A stretch of 64,000 nucleotides of DNA. Origin: Cryptomeria japonica (taxonomy: Eukaryota; Streptophyta; Pinopsida; Cupressales; Cupressaceae). The stretch lies in the NCBI RefSeq assembly GCF_030272615.1, contig NC_081407.1, positions 146,135,744 through 146,199,743 of the forward strand, given 5' to 3'. Each line of letters opens with the position of its first letter. The first letter of the stretch is position 1. The notes under the pieces were generated by a model. The model saw nothing but the letters and a program-made list of their open reading frames with translations. It was not told where the DNA came from and searched no databases. This document shows positions 23,950 through 37,005 of this stretch, piece after piece. A program made the position numbers and the translations under genes.

Positions 23950-25940
23950 TCTTAAAAGCAAGCTTCAATTCATGTATCAAATTTTAAAAGAAATATATAT
24001 CTAACTCTAATGCAATGTAAAATTTAAATATATCATGTTCTCTATTTAATTTAATTTATTTAAACAATCGAAATATAATTTTTTATTAAAATATTAAATA
24101 TTTGATCAATTAAATATAAATTAATTGTATATGTTTTATAATTTTCTAAATAAATAAATTGTATATTTAATATTGATATTATTTTAATTTTGATTTATTC
24201 CTTGAGAATAATTCGAAAAATTATTAGCTGAATGAATAATAAACTCGCAAAACACTACCAGCCAAATGCTATAAAACATGAGCTTGCATGCAAGCAAACA
24301 TATATTACTTTAAAATTTAAAATGTGGAGTGAAAAAATGAAATGAAACGTTTCTGTCATGCATGCGAAACGGTTAACTACCCAACTGTTGTTGAGGATAA
24401 GTATATATATTTGGGATAACGTTTCGTGCGATAATATAGAGGTGAATAATAGGTGAACAATTTACGGATGGCTAATTGAAAAATATATGTTAGATTTATA
24501 AAAATAATTAATTAAAAATAATAAAAATATTCAATTGAAAAAAACTAACAAGAATTGATCCTCTTGTTTAATGTCAAGAAAAGATAGAATAGTTTAAAAT
24601 TCTTTTTATAGATATAAATCTGTAATTTAGAGTTCATAATTTTTTTTAAAATTGAATAATCATTTCAATTGAAAAATTATCAATATTATATAATTATTGT
24701 TTATTTGTATAAATGAATATTAAACATTGGTATTCAAAATCATGTAATGAGAAATTTTCAAATTTTTAATAAATTGTTTAAATTTTAGTTAAATGACTTT
24801 TTTAACTATACAATTTTTTTAATAAATTTAATATTATAATGAATACATAATAAATGTAATTTATTAAATATTAAAAAATATATCAGATATATGTATTAAA
24901 TAATATAAAATAATAATATACAATCATAATAGATCTTCATATTTGTTAACAATAAATATCAAAGACAATGGTTAAAATGGAATAAAATAATATAAATTTC
25001 ATATTTCATAATCAAATTTTGTCCATTGAAAATTATAATTTGACAACAAATTAAATAACAGATTTATATATAGATTATTTTTTAAAATAGAGAACTTTAA
25101 TATTATTCATTATTATATATTACTATTATTGAGTGTTGTTATGTTTTTTTTTATGTTCATAAAATTCAAATATACTAACTATTCTATTTAACTTAAAATA
25201 TTTAAATAATTAAAATATAAATTAATTATATATTTATCATTGCTACTATTTTAATTAGCTTAAAGCAATGTACCAAAGTTTGATTGTCTTAGAGTAGCTT
25301 TGGGATAATAGAAAAAAAATATAGCATGAATGTATTATAAGATCCCTAAAGCTACACCTTCTTAATATATGAAATCATGTTCTTCAAATCAATTCATATT
25401 CAAAAGTGATCCTTGAATCTCATGATAACTACTTCATACCTCTACAGCAATCTCTACTAATATCAAATATAAAAATTATAATATGATAACAAATTTAATA
25501 ACCAAACTTGAATATAAAAATATATTAAAAAATTATTTAAAAGATACAAAACTTAATTGTTCATTAATTTAATATTATTGATTAACATATCTAATTATTA
25601 TATGTCATATTATTTATTTTTAAATCATTTTTTTTTTAATATTTACCCTCAAATTTAAATATACTATCTTTCCAGTTTAACTTAAAAATATTATTATTAA
25701 ATCAAACAGAAAATTCAGATACACTTTAAATCAAACAGAAAATTCAGTTTCTGCATAAATGCAACAAACATGCTGAAATTTTAATATTCAGAAAACTATC
25801 TGCAAAGATATGCAGAAAAATATTTACAAAAGATATGCATTTTGCATATAGAATCGATAGGTTTGGACAAATCTACAGAAACAACATACTTTTTCTTTTT
25901 TGATTTTACATGATCATATATTCAAAGAACTAAAAATTTA
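23950..25940. other. Very AT-rich intergenic DNA with interspersed repeats
   Basis: No gene. A short AT-rich module (AACTTAAAATATTTAAA(T/C)AATT and flanks, followed by ATTAATTATATATTTAT-like sequence) occurs near 25187-25255 and again near 28197-28265, with a more diverged version near 24045-24190. A second module (24190-24510) is repeated at 28270-28520. Confidence 0.6.
24190..24510. repeat. Repeat module, left copy flanking the RING gene
   Basis: The order GTTAACTACCCAACTGTTG, then GTGCGATAATATAGAGGTGAA, then ATTGAAAAATATATGTTAGA matches 28395-28495 (GTTAGCTATCCAACTCTTG, then GTGCGACAATATAGAGGTGAA, then ATTGAAAAACTATATGTTATA). It is direct, ancient and non-coding. Confidence 0.75.
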
Positions 25941-25956
25941 AGAATGCAGAGAATTT

Positions 25957-26871
25957 CTATTCTGATTGGCCTGTCCTGTAATCGTAACTGGCACGGCATA
26001 AGGGGCACTGCGCCTTTCTTTTAGTTGAGCGAAGAATGCATGCATAATGATACACATGCTTGCATTCCAGAGCTTTTACTTCCACACCTCTTTCAATTGA
26101 GTCCAGGCAAATTGCGCAAATTACTTCATCATCATCTGCATCCTCTTCTAATCCTTCACTCCACCATGTGGGCGATCCCAAAATCTGTGCAGCCTCTTCA
26201 TCGCTAATTCCGGAATTACTTTCACGATATTGACCGTGATAAGTATATGTACGCAATTTTTTATGAAAATTACGTATTCCATCAATCACCAACGGATTGC
26301 TCAGCTGATCAGGTGTCCCAACAAGAAAGCGAATTTTCCCTTCCAACTGCATTATTCCTTGAAAGAAACCAAAATTATGTGTCTGCGTCAAATCTTGTGA
26401 AAATATGTGAGCAATCTCAGACTGACTGATTGTCCCATCATCTATTGTATATAGCTTAAATTTCAAGTATGAAGTTCCAGTTACTTCATATCCAACACTG
26501 AACCGCCAAGAACGCAATGGGAATTCGTGAGGAAATACTAATTGATTGGAGCGCAGCACAAATAATCTTGATGCATTTGTAGCGCTCACAAAATCCAGAA
26601 AGTCCGACTGTTGTACATGCTCGCTTGTGGCCACAAAAAGTTCTAATAGTCCACCATTATCTTCTGCCAGAGCTTGAAGAACACTGGTATTCCATAGGGT
26701 AGAAATTTCATGTAGAATAGGGGTTAGAGTGTTATAGTCTAGCAGCAGATCAGCTAAGGCATGGAATCGTAGGCTAATAGGTAATATATTTTGGGAAGGG
26801 ATATTTAACTCGTAATCAAAGTATGTTAGGCCACTTGGATCCATATCAGTTGGAGAATCAGAATTGGCCAT
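25957..26871 (-). CDS. RING-H2 zinc-finger protein, probable E3 ubiquitin ligase
   Basis: A single uninterrupted 304-codon frame, the only intact host-type gene here. Residues 1 to about 230 form a globular region I do not recognise. An acidic stretch (EGLEEDADDDE) precedes a C-terminal RING-H2: ICAICLDSIE, then ALECKHVYHYACI, then AQCPLCRA. All eight ligands are present in C-C-C-H-H-C-C-C order. By family knowledge, such proteins recruit E2 enzymes and ubiquitinate targets; the substrate cannot be inferred. There is no signal peptide or membrane segment. The start ATG at 26871 is the first in the frame and is followed by an acidic Ser/Pro/Asp-rich N-terminus. No intron is needed. It sits alone in AT-rich DNA, flanked by two copies of an old repeat module. 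A retrogene or a member of a dispersed family is possible. Confidence 0.88.
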   Translation of the reverse strand: MANSDSPTDMDPSGLTYFDYELNIPSQNILPISLRFHALADLLLDYNTLTPILHEISTLWNTSVLQALAEDNGGLLELFVATSEHVQQSDFLDFVSATNASRLFVLRSNQLVFPHEFPLRSWRFSVGYEVTGTSYLKFKLYTIDDGTISQSEIAHIFSQDLTQTHNFGFFQGIMQLEGKIRFLVGTPDQLSNPLVIDGIRNFHKKLRTYTYHGQYRESNSGISDEEAAQILGSPTWWSEGLEEDADDDEVICAICLDSIERGVEVKALECKHVYHYACILRSTKRKAQCPLCRASYDYRTGQSE

Positions 26872-26938
26872 TTTTCGTTAAACAACTGGAATTGCAAGGA
26901 AATAAGTGAGAGAGACAAGTATTAACGAAGCAGAAAGG

Positions 26939-26948
26939 GTATTTATGC
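26939..26948 (-). promoter_or_regulatory. TATA-like box upstream of the RING gene
   Basis: On the minus strand CATAAATACC lies about 70 bases before the ATG, with a CT-rich leader (TGTCTCTCTCACTT) between. The position is plausible for a plant core promoter with a short leader. No transcript evidence. Confidence 0.35.
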
Positions 26949-26959
26949 GTATATCTGAC

Positions 26960-28265
26960 CTAAATTTAGATCGCATCATGTGCGCATACTTGAAAAGAAG
27001 TTATTATAGTTTACTCTAATAATATCAAGTATGAACATGACGAACAAGTGAAGTTGTTTAATTTATAGATTTAAATGTATTAATAGCTACAGTAAAACAA
27101 AAGATTTCAATTATTTTATAAATTATTTTATTTTAGAAGTCATACTTACTGTGTTAATTGATTTTAAATTTATTATAATTATTAATATAAATATCTTCAA
27201 TATCTCTTTCTAAAGATGAGTTATTATATATTTTATATATTTATGTCTTAGATACATAGTCATATCAATGATATCAAAATTTTATGAAAATAAATTATTT
27301 TGTTATTTTTATATTATTTCATTTCTTACAATATATTGATTCTTTTAATACCTTTAAAAATCTATTTTTGTATATTTCTCAATAATTAAAAAAAAATTAA
27401 AAACTAAATTTAACTTTACTATCTTTTTTTCATGAGAATCTTAAAAGAAAACTTACATTTTTTTCCACCTCATTCTTTACTAAATAATTTGACAAATAAA
27501 TAACTACAAAATTTCTAGTCAAAGATAAAAAAATTCTAACACACTCATGTCTTATTACTATAGTGGATTGTCTATTAACATAACTAAACTATTTAATATA
27601 TATTTTTATATTAAAAATGTCAACCAAGAACTAACAATATTTTGAAATAAACATAGAAACAAAATAAAATTATAGTAGTGAAATTTTATATATTTAATTC
27701 ATTTTTAATTCTTGATATTTACCAATATAACTATGAGATTAATATTTTTACTGAAAGGAGACTATCTTTATCAATGATTCTTTTAAAGATGCAAATTTTT
27801 AAAAATTGCTATTTTTCAATCACATAATTTTGCATATACTCAATATTAGTATAAGTATAGGTCTTTGGCATTTAATTAATTTCTAAATAGGTATAAATTT
27901 TCATAAGAGGATTTATGGATAATTATTCCAAAGGTTTAGAGATATGATTGAACTTTAGAAAATGTATACATAATTTAGTTTTGAACTTAATGTTTATCCA
28001 TTATCTTGAAATAAATTAGAATAACAAGAATTTAAAATTTCTTTAATTTTAATGAGTAAATATTTTTTAAATAAAATATTTAAATATTTATTAATTTTAA
28101 ATAATTGATTAATATATCTAACTATTATTAAATACAGATTTTTATTTTACTAATTTTTATATTTAGAACCAAATGTAAATATACCATATTTCCTAATTAA
28201 CTTAAAATATTTAAACAATTAATATATAAATTAGTTATATATTTATTATTTTAATTATTTTAATT
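26960..28265. other. AT-rich intergenic DNA
   Basis: Upstream side of the RING gene. No gene or recognisable element apart from the AT-rich repeat module near 28197-28265. Confidence 0.55.
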
Positions 28266-28269
28266 AAAA

Positions 28270-28520
28270 TTTGTTCTCGTGAATATCTTTAATAGTAATT
28301 CAAACATATATTATTACTAAAAAGCTAAGTTCTTGATTTTGAAGTGTAAAATGAAATGGTTCTCTTACAAGCCGTCAAGAGTGGGAGGTCATACGAAAGA
28401 GTTAGCTATCCAACTCTTGATGTATATATTAGCGATAAGACTTGTGCGACAATATAGAGGTGAACAATGGCTCATTGAAAAACTATATGTTATATTTAAA
28501 TAATTTTTATTTAATATAAA
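28270..28520. repeat. Repeat module, right copy flanking the RING gene
   Basis: Direct copy of the module at 24190-24510, about 3.9 kb away, with substitutions and small indels. It contains GTGCGACAATATAGAGGTGAA. Confidence 0.75.
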
Positions 28521-29292
28521 TTAATTAAAATTTTGAAAAAGCTAATAGGAAGTAATTATATGTCATGATTTATGTCATGATTAATGTCAAGAGGATAGAA
28601 AATAGGGTAAAATGAATATAGTAAGGTTAGATATTCATTTTGGTAAATATAAATCTATAATTTATGAGTTTGTTATTTTTTTTTTATTGAATATTTGTTT
28701 TTAATTTGATATTTTTAAAATATATATAATAGAGAGTTTTCTTAAAGTAATTATATTTTTAATTGTCTTTAACATGAATTTTAGATGGAAGATTTGAAAA
28801 GAAAATTAATATTTAATTATATCAAAAGAAATATAGACTTTTAAATTCAACTTATATATGGAAAATGATTGTTTATTTGAATAAATGATGTAAAATAAAA
28901 TTAATGTAAATAATCATTCTTACTTTAAAATTTAGTGTTAATTTTTATTTTTGTTAAATTATAAGTTATTTAAACTCTAAACTTAATTGATATTTATTTT
29001 TTTAATATTTCATATAAGGAGTAAAGTCATTAGAAAACTGACATAATCAGAGTTTAGCTACCTACAAATGAGTATACAAAAGGATCACATATCCAAGAGC
29101 TACATATGTATGGAGAAATTAGATAGGCTTATACACAGATTTTAACAAAAATTGCATATGAATGTTGAAAATACTGCCAAAACTAGAACAAAAGAGATGA
29201 AGATAAGTATCAAAGGCGGGATCAAGACTTGATAAGTCTTGAAAGGCCTCCATCCAATTCGTCCACCCCATCGGGCCTTCCATCCACACAGC

Positions 29293-32200
29293 CTACTTAC
29301 TATCAAGGAGTTGGTTAAGCATCTGGATGTGATCCTTCACCGAGTCTCTGATATTTCCAACTTCTACTCCTAGGCTCTCCATTGCTAGGTCAACGACTTG
29401 TTTCTTTCCTGTGGCCTGCCTCCACTTGTATCCGTTCTCCATCTCATGTAGGTATATTTTGGCATTTTTGTGTTTAATGAACCTAAGGAATTTATGCTTC
29501 TCGATGTTCATCATCACTGATACCTGCAGAAGAATTCCATGAAGGGTGAGTCCACGAAATGACTCAGTAAGGGCCCTATCTATACCTTGGAACATATCTT
29601 CATTTCTAATTTTTCATATATACCATAAGATTTCAGTACAAATAATATACCAGAATAAGTTAGTATATTTTTTCAAACCCTTAATATATCTAGTGAGAAC
29701 ATCTAGAACAAAAATCTGCCTAGGAATAGATATACCAAATAATAGCCAAATTCCTCTAGCAATGCTACATTCAAAGAAAATGTCCCTAATAGACTCAGGT
29801 ACTCTACACACTTTGCATATATCAGAATTAGTATGATATTTTTTGAATGGAAACCTATTAATTATCATCATCCATCTAAAGAATTTTTTGTTGGTGTGCT
29901 AGGACTGGTCCATAGTCATGAAAATATCTTCTGCCACTGTTTCACTGAGAATTCTGCAAACCATAGATTGTTAGCATGCATTCTAATAGATTCATCATAT
30001 GTTAGGGTATTGTAAATTGAAATTGCTTTGATATTAGACACAATAATAACATTGTTCCACATTAGCTTAGTACAACTTTCACTAAATATCTTGCATTTTT
30101 TGGGTAATTGCAAGTTTGAACAAGCACATTTCATCATGTTATAGGTTCTCTTGCAGGAATTATGTAGTTCAAATCTATTTATAAGGGATTCCCAGCTAAG
30201 AAGCTTATCATTCTCTATAATATCCTTAAAGCATCTACCGCCTTTAATGGCCCATGCTTTGGAAGAGCATCCTTGCGTAAGCGCAAGAGGTTTAGTCGAA
30301 TGGAGCAAGTTCCACCAGATAGACATTTCCCCATGTATGTGGTCATTGTTGTTAGCCCTATTATTTGTGATGAAGGGTCTAATAGATTCCCAAGCTTTCC
30401 AAATAGACTTAAAGACAATCGAACCTTGCACTGAGATGGCAAAGCCTCTAGCCACTAGGGCATAAAAAGGAAGAAATTTCCATGATTTAGCCTTCTTCGG
30501 TATAGCTCTCAGGATGTTATTTCTTACTAGTATTTTTTCATGGTTCAATGTCATCAAAATTCTGAAATACCCATTTTGCTACAAGGGCTACCCCTTGTAT
30601 TCTCAAGTCTTTTAGCCCAAGCCCTCCTAGATTCTTCTCTACTTGGCACCACCCCCAGTTGATAGAGTGTATCTTTTTCTTTCCTTTCCCATCAGACCAT
30701 AGGAAGTTCCTAATAGCTTTTTGAATCTCGATGATTTGGTAGTTGGATAACATCCACATCTCCTTGAGAGATGGGGAGATGGCAAAGGGTATGCCCATGT
30801 ACCTTACTGTTATATTAGGCCCTCCCCATTGGATGCAAAATTGATCTAGCCAAACCAGCGGCTCCTCTTTCCACCCAAGAAGGGTGGATTTATCCTGAGA
30901 GATTTTGGCCCCTAAGATATCACCTAGGAACTTAATTTTGCACTCCAGGGCTTCCATATTATGCTTGGTGATTTCTACAAAAAGTGCAGAGTCATCAACA
31001 AACTAGGTATTAATCAATTCGAACCCATCTGGAAGTTTAACACCTCCTACTTTAGGGGATATGGTGTAGTCTCTTAAGATATAGTACATGGCATCAGAAG
31101 AAATAACAAAGAGAGAAGTGGCAAGAGGATAACCCTATCTAATAGACCTACTGAGCTCAATAGGTTATGAGAGAGAACCATTAATGTCAATCTGAGAAGA
31201 CACATCTTTAAGGAGAATCTTCACCCATTTACAAAATTCCCCTGAGAATCTGAAGGCTTCGAGCACCATTAATATAAACTTCCATTCAACCCTATCATGG
31301 GCCTTCTCAAAATCCAAGAGAAACATGGCCGCATTTTGCCCTGAAACATTTTCCCAGTCCATCGCCTCCTAGCTGGTAATTAAGTTTTCTAGTATATACC
31401 TTCCTTTTATGAACCCTATTTGAGTGGGGCAAATTAATTTCGGTAGCACATTCTCTAGTTTGAGTGGGAGAGCTTTGGCCAGAATTTTATAAGATACATT
31501 AAGGAGAGTAATTGGTCTCCAATTCTTAATAAGTGACTTATCTCCATCTTTGGGCAGTAACTTAATAGTCCCTTTGTTGATAAGCTCTCCTTATGAGCCC
31601 CTCTCAAAAGCCTCTGAGTATAATTCATGAAGGTCTTGACAAATCCACTCCTCATTAGCTTTATTAAATTGGACAAGCGAACCATTTGGACCCAGAGATT
31701 TGTCATTTCTCAGGTTTCTTATAGCGGTTTTTAGCTCACCCGCAGAGATAGCTTCTCCCAACGTTTGTGCGTCTTCTCCTAAAATCTTACTAGAAATAAT
31801 AGCTCTACACTTTTCTTTGGATTCCTGTGAATTAAGGGAGTCTTTTGAGGAGAACATTTCTCTATAATACTTACAAAAAGCCTCTTTTATGTCTTCCAAA
31901 TCCCTTACCTCTTTATTTTCTATCCATAACCTATCAATATTTTCTCTAAATTGTTTTTGCTTAAGCATGTTGATGAAAAATTTAGACCCTTTGTCACCAA
32001 ATTGCATCTACTGACTTTGGGCCCTAATCATTGTGCCTCTAATCTTGATTTGTTGGTGTTTCCTTAGTGCATCCCTCACCTAGGCCACTTTGTCTGAGAG
32101 ATCTACTTTGCTTGGACTATTATTGACATCTAATTCGCATTGTACAGTTCATCTGTATGAGATTTATCAATCGACCTATAATATTTAGTTTTCTTCTGTC

Positions 32201-33129
32201 CAATTGTTTGGAGTAATGTCTGCCAACTCATTACATTTTGGTTCCACCTGTCTACATGGGAATTTATTTCCTTGTTTCCTTTGTTGAGAAGCCTGATAAT
32301 TTTTATGGTGACCAACACATCTGGATCCTTAAGGAGATGAGTTTTAAGGATTAATTTATCTCCTCTTCTCCCTTGGTCATTTGGAGAAACTCTGAGATTA
32401 ATTAGGGAGATCACAGGGTGATGATCCGAGAGTGAGACTGGCCAAACTATCACAATGTTACCCTGCATATCTGGTGCTAGAGAGAAATGATCTCTATCAA
32501 CATAAAACCTATCCAACCTGCAATATATGCTATTCTTTCCTCTCTGATAATTGCACCAAGTAAACCAGATTCCTTTTGCATCCTTCTTGTTGCCAAGTAA
32601 GGGGTCCAATAGCTTCCTACAATTTTTCATTTTATCCCAATGTAATTTCTCGGCCCCTTTCCATTCCATAGGGACACCTCCACATTTATCTTCATGATTC
32701 TCTATCATGATGAAGTCTACTCCAATAATCCACGGTATATCAGGGAGGGAGGCGATCCAGTCACATAGTTGGGTCCTATCTCTATAGTCATTTGCAGCAT
32801 AAACTGAGCATACTTCGATGATAGTTTTATTAAAGTCCAGTGATGCCCAGACTACTTTGTTGCATGGTGAGCACCCTTGGTTGATAATGTGTTCTTTCCA
32901 TTTGGATTTGATGAGGAGCCCAAGTCCTTCTCTACCCTTTTCATGTCCTGAATAGATCTTGATAGTCTTTCCAGATGAAATCTAAATTGACCTCCAAGGT
33001 AAATTTAACTGCTTTTAGTTCTTGTAGCATGACAAAATCTGTGTCTTTGTGTTGTTTAACAAACTTTCTAACTATTTTCTTCATGTCTAGAGACTCTAGA
33101 CCTCTAATATTCTATGAGATGCACTTCAT
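29293..33129 (-). pseudogene. LINE ORF2: endonuclease, reverse transcriptase, zf-RVT
   Basis: Begins MKCIS at 33129, immediately TAG where Trp is expected. Endonuclease: FVMLQELKAVKF (Glu kept), IPWIIGVDFIMIENHEDKCG (GDFN block altered), YCRLDRFYVD, then SLSDHHPVISL with the catalytic SDH. RT (32007-30538): DKGSKFFINMLKQ, KTAIRNLRNDKSLGPNG, NWRPITLLN, FLLDFEKAHDRVEW, then FVDDSALF as the catalytic box, then LGWKEEPL. The zinc-binding end (30557-29293) reads DICKVCRVPESIRDIFFEC, where the His before the last Cys is lost. At least five stops lie in frame, most at Trp, Gln or Arg positions. Confidence 0.93.
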
Positions 33130-33145
33130 CATCGACCAGTGCAAA

Positions 33146-35050
33146 TTATTTACTCCTTAGCAGCTTTGAAGCCGCTAAAACTTCTGGGAAGATCTTTCTT
33201 CTTTTCATTTTTCTTTCTATTAGTTGAGCGGGCTTGTTCTTTGAACCCCATGGTCTACCTCTTCTTCTTCTGGTAATAACCTCAAGGTTCTGTAAATATA
33301 TCATCCATTCCCCTTCTTCATCGGTGTACTCATTATTTTGAGAGTCAACTTCAGAATCGGGTTCCTTATTGTGATCAGTCTGACTGGAGGCGTTTTTGTT
33401 TTCAGAACAGGGGCCACAAGCCTCTAGGATATTACAACTTTCTAGAGTTTCATCCTCAAAGGCTAAAGGTTTACCACACCTAACATCACAACTATTAGGG
33501 TCAACAACAATACCCTCAACACTTGTTATCCTCAATTTTAATAAACTTCTTAGGGGGGAGGGAGACAACCATGTCAGGAGTGGATTATGTAAGTGAGGAG
33601 GTGTCTATTGTATTAATAGTGCTGCATGTTGAGACTAGCTCATAGGACACATCCATATCAGTGGATTTTTTATGAGTAGCCTACTAGCCTTAATGTTTAT
33701 TGTCCCACTAGAGCTCCCTCTCTTAGCTAACACACTACTGACATTGTTCCTCTCAACGAATCCCTGATCTATGGTTTTATCAATGGAAGATACTTCTTTC
33801 AAGACCGAGAATCTCATTTCAAGGGGGGTATCCTACACATCATCATCCATAAGCAAAGCCACAGAGGATTTATCCTTTCTGTTTTTAAAATTATTATGGT
33901 TATTTTCCCTAATTTTCTCCAGTGCCAGTTGCTAGGCATTTTTCCTTCTCCTTTTCCTAGGTTTTTTCTCTACCATTTGAAAATCATCCTGCTGACTTTC
34001 TCCCATCTGCTTCAGGGCTTCCGAAATTGCAGAATGTGGGGTGGTGATAAACTTGGGGGTATCAGAATTAACTAATTTTCCAATCTTATAAGTTTTATTA
34101 CTTTCTCCATTCATAGCTCTATTAATTTTTTTACTAAGGGAGTTAAGGTTGTCCATGATAGGAGTATTATTATTGCGAGCTGGAAGAGGGTTGCTAGAAT
34201 CCTTGCACATCTTATCCATTCCTTTATGTCTATTTACAATTGGGAAATTTTTATGAATATGTCTATCTTTTCTACAGAGGAAGCACGTGTTGATCCCTCT
34301 GAGGCTTCCAATAAGGCAAATGACAATTTCATTATCTAAGTTAGTGTTCACCGAATTAGGGAGGTCTCGACCAGGGTTGATCGATACCAGAACCCTTGCA
34401 TCCAAGTGAGGAATAAGAGAAGCCAAATTATCCATCCAGATAGTCTTACCAATCGGTTCAAGCAATTGAGGAATGAATCTCCATAACAACGGTGGGACAT
34501 TTTTAAGAAGAAGTCACCTAGGGCATGAGAGTGTTAATATTTCTTCATTGACTGCTTTCAGAGACCATCCTAGGGCTCAAAACGTACATTTACCCACTGT
34601 CCAATATTGTTTTCTAATGACTTCTAATTGAGCCTTGTGATCTTTGAAAATAATAATGAATAAACCTTTTTGAATTAATCTACATAATGAAACTTGAAAA
34701 CCTAATTTAATATTCTAGATATTCCTAAACCAGTCATCAAGAAACTTCCTGGCTAGACATTTATCTATATCAATAGTAGCAAAGAAAATCGCAGTATCCT
34801 TTAACCTATTCTTTTCCATAGAAATTTCATTACACATTAATTCATTTGGAGCAATGGAGATGGATTCCAAACTATAGTTAGGGTCCTTACCTTCTCCACA
34901 GGGACCGCCATTGGCAAGAGACACAAACCTCGCACCTTCTACAATGACGAAAGATGGTTGGTTAATGACATCTCTAAAATATTTCTTCCTTCCATCTTCG
35001 GCTCCCGATCTTCTTTTTAAATTGGTGATGCCTCCAGATGAGCCCTCCAT
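33146..35050 (-). pseudogene. LINE ORF1, nucleic-acid-binding protein
   Basis: Starts with MEGSSGGITNLKRRSG at 35050 and is open to 34715. It then continues with stops to a long second part (34489-33932) and a third (33568-33146). The second part reads LDARVLVSINPGRDLPNSVN, then GSLRGINTCFLCRKDRHIHK. This matches plant LINE ORF1 (ALxxRVLVEIxLxxxLP ... CxxCxxxGHxxxxC), but the last zinc-knuckle Cys is replaced (HKNFP). The C-terminus is Lys/Arg rich (RRRRGRPWGSKNK), consistent with RNA/DNA binding. Stops break it. Confidence 0.78.
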
Positions 35051-35280
35051 AAATGCGCATTAACTCCACTCATAGATACAAGAGCGGGCGACAACATGAA
35101 GGACAATCAAAAACAAAGTATGCACAATAACCAAGATAAAAATAGAATAAAGGAACACTTACCTATGTGGAGGAGGCCGCCTGCACTCCCCCACATTGAT
35201 TGCAACAACCCCTGCAGCCTCGTGTCAAACCCTATGGGTGTGATGTAGGTGCGGCCATAGTTCCAGAGCCCGATCAAAAT

Positions 35281-35687
35281 CCTAAATATTTCTTAATTGA
35301 TATTTTTAAACATAATATAATCATAAATATTGGATTGAGCTTCAACAACACACAAGTTTGACTTTCTAGGTAGCTCATTGGCTCATCTATTACTCTATTC
35401 CATTAAATTTTTCATCTCAGTTTTCTTCTATCCACCATTTGTTTTGCTTTTTAGGGGTAGTCCTCGCAATTGTCAATGTTCTCTATGACTATAGTAGTTA
35501 ATTTTGACTCACCATCTGTCATCCAAACTTTTGAAGGTTTATCTTGTGCTCAATCATATTCTTGATCAACACCAATGTTGAGCTAATTCTACAAATTTAG
35601 GCATTGTCTGAGCAAGAGTGATTGGATGTGTTTCAATTCTATGTAATAATTTTCACCACCACCACTAATTTTATTTTGTATAAAAAT
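35281..35687. other. Spacer between LINE and copia 2
   Basis: No gene or repeat recognised. Its last five bases (AAAAT, 35683-35687) are the left half of the probable copia 2 target duplication. Confidence 0.6.
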
Positions 35688-36989
35688 TGTTGGCAACAAC
35701 AATGAAGGAAAACTGAGAAGGGGGGTGAGTCAGTTTTCACTGGATAAACAAATTTAACTTTAAATACAAATTTGATTTACTGAAGCAACACTAAAGATAA
35801 ACAAATAGATACCAGAACACACAACACCAAGATTTTGATGTGAAAAACCTAGTTAAGGGAAAAACCTCGATGGGAACCCATTCACAATAAGATGATACTT
35901 TACAGTAGTATGTGTAAATATTACAATGGGGAATGCACATGCATTCAAGCTCACTGCTCAAACTATAGTAACCTGGTTACAAAGATGTCTCACTAACTTA
36001 CAAAATATTCAAACAACAATATAGAATCAAATGAACTGTAATAACAACATTTGCCAATGTTTGGTGACAATTTCGGTTAAGCATATTTATCTACTCTACA
36101 CCACTTCAATCTTTGGTCAATCTCAATGTTGAAATATGTATTTGCTTGTTCGCACCTTTATCACTTTATGATAATTCAGACACACCACCCACCTACAAGT
36201 TACATGATTAAATCATCTATATATACAATTCATCAACCTTGACTACAAGGTCGTCTCAACCCTCAACACCTAATTACATTACACGATACAAAGATTGACC
36301 ACCAAAATAATATAATGATATATAGGACATGAAATGGACCTAAATAAAATTCTCAAACATACAAAACCATCAAAAATCTCACCAAGATCAGCCGCAACAC
36401 GCTACACCACCAAGAATACTGCATAACATGAATAATATCACTGATTCAGCAAAAAAATCAATACCACACACAAGGATTAATACAGACCACTAAAAAAATT
36501 GAACACAATCAAGAAACACAAATAAGCACATTAGAACCATCTGCAATAGTTGCACCAATACCATTTATCAAATCTTCATCAATCAACATCTGAAACTCAA
36601 GAACACTCAAAGAACAGCAACTCAGACAAGAAAGATAGCTTGCGGAGCACCAAATCACGATCCATCTGCAATGAAGATACACATGAACATCCCAAACAAT
36701 ATCCCAAAATCACAACTTAAGATGTGATCACACTGAAATATATTGGAGGAAATACCGAACTCTACAAAACACTGATTATAAAAGACTAATTGCAAACTAG
36801 ATCATATGATATGATCAATTAAGCTTCCAGATCACTGAAACCAATATAAAAAGATATAATGATACTAGAAATACTCCAACAATGAACCATGAAACCAATA
36901 AACCAATATAAAATCAATAGAGCAATAAATCACAGGAATATATTGACATAAATGAAAACAACATATCCAAGTAGTAGCAATGTCCAACA
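35688..36989 (-). repeat. 3' LTR of copia 2
   Basis: Opens on the minus strand with TGTTGGACATTG next to the PPT and ends ...CAACA at 35688. It aligns along its whole length with 48542-49882. No long frame. Confidence 0.9.
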
Positions 36990-37005
36990 ATCTCCCCCTT
37001 TGGCA
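36990..37005 (-). other. Polypurine tract of copia 2
   Basis: On the minus strand AAAGGGGGAGAT directly precedes the LTR start TGTTGG. The region to 37210 has several further AAAGGGGGAGA-like copies, a common copia feature. Confidence 0.85.

Larger units (their letters stand above)
29040..35280 (-). mobile_element. Nearly full-length L1-type LINE, inactivated
   Basis: On the minus strand, ORF1 is followed after 16 bases by ORF2 with endonuclease, RT and zinc-binding C-terminus in canonical order. The 5' end lies in GC-richer sequence (35160-35280), typical of a LINE leader. The 3' end grades into AT-rich DNA near 29040, and I cannot see a convincing poly(A) tail or target duplication. No RNase H domain is visible at its end, unlike the LINE fragments at 8.5 and 15 kb. 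Confidence 0.87.

Noticed and set aside
25957-26429. Plus-strand frames inside the RING gene (26025-26207, 26247-26429)
   Set aside because: Antisense shadows of a clearly conserved minus-strand coding frame.
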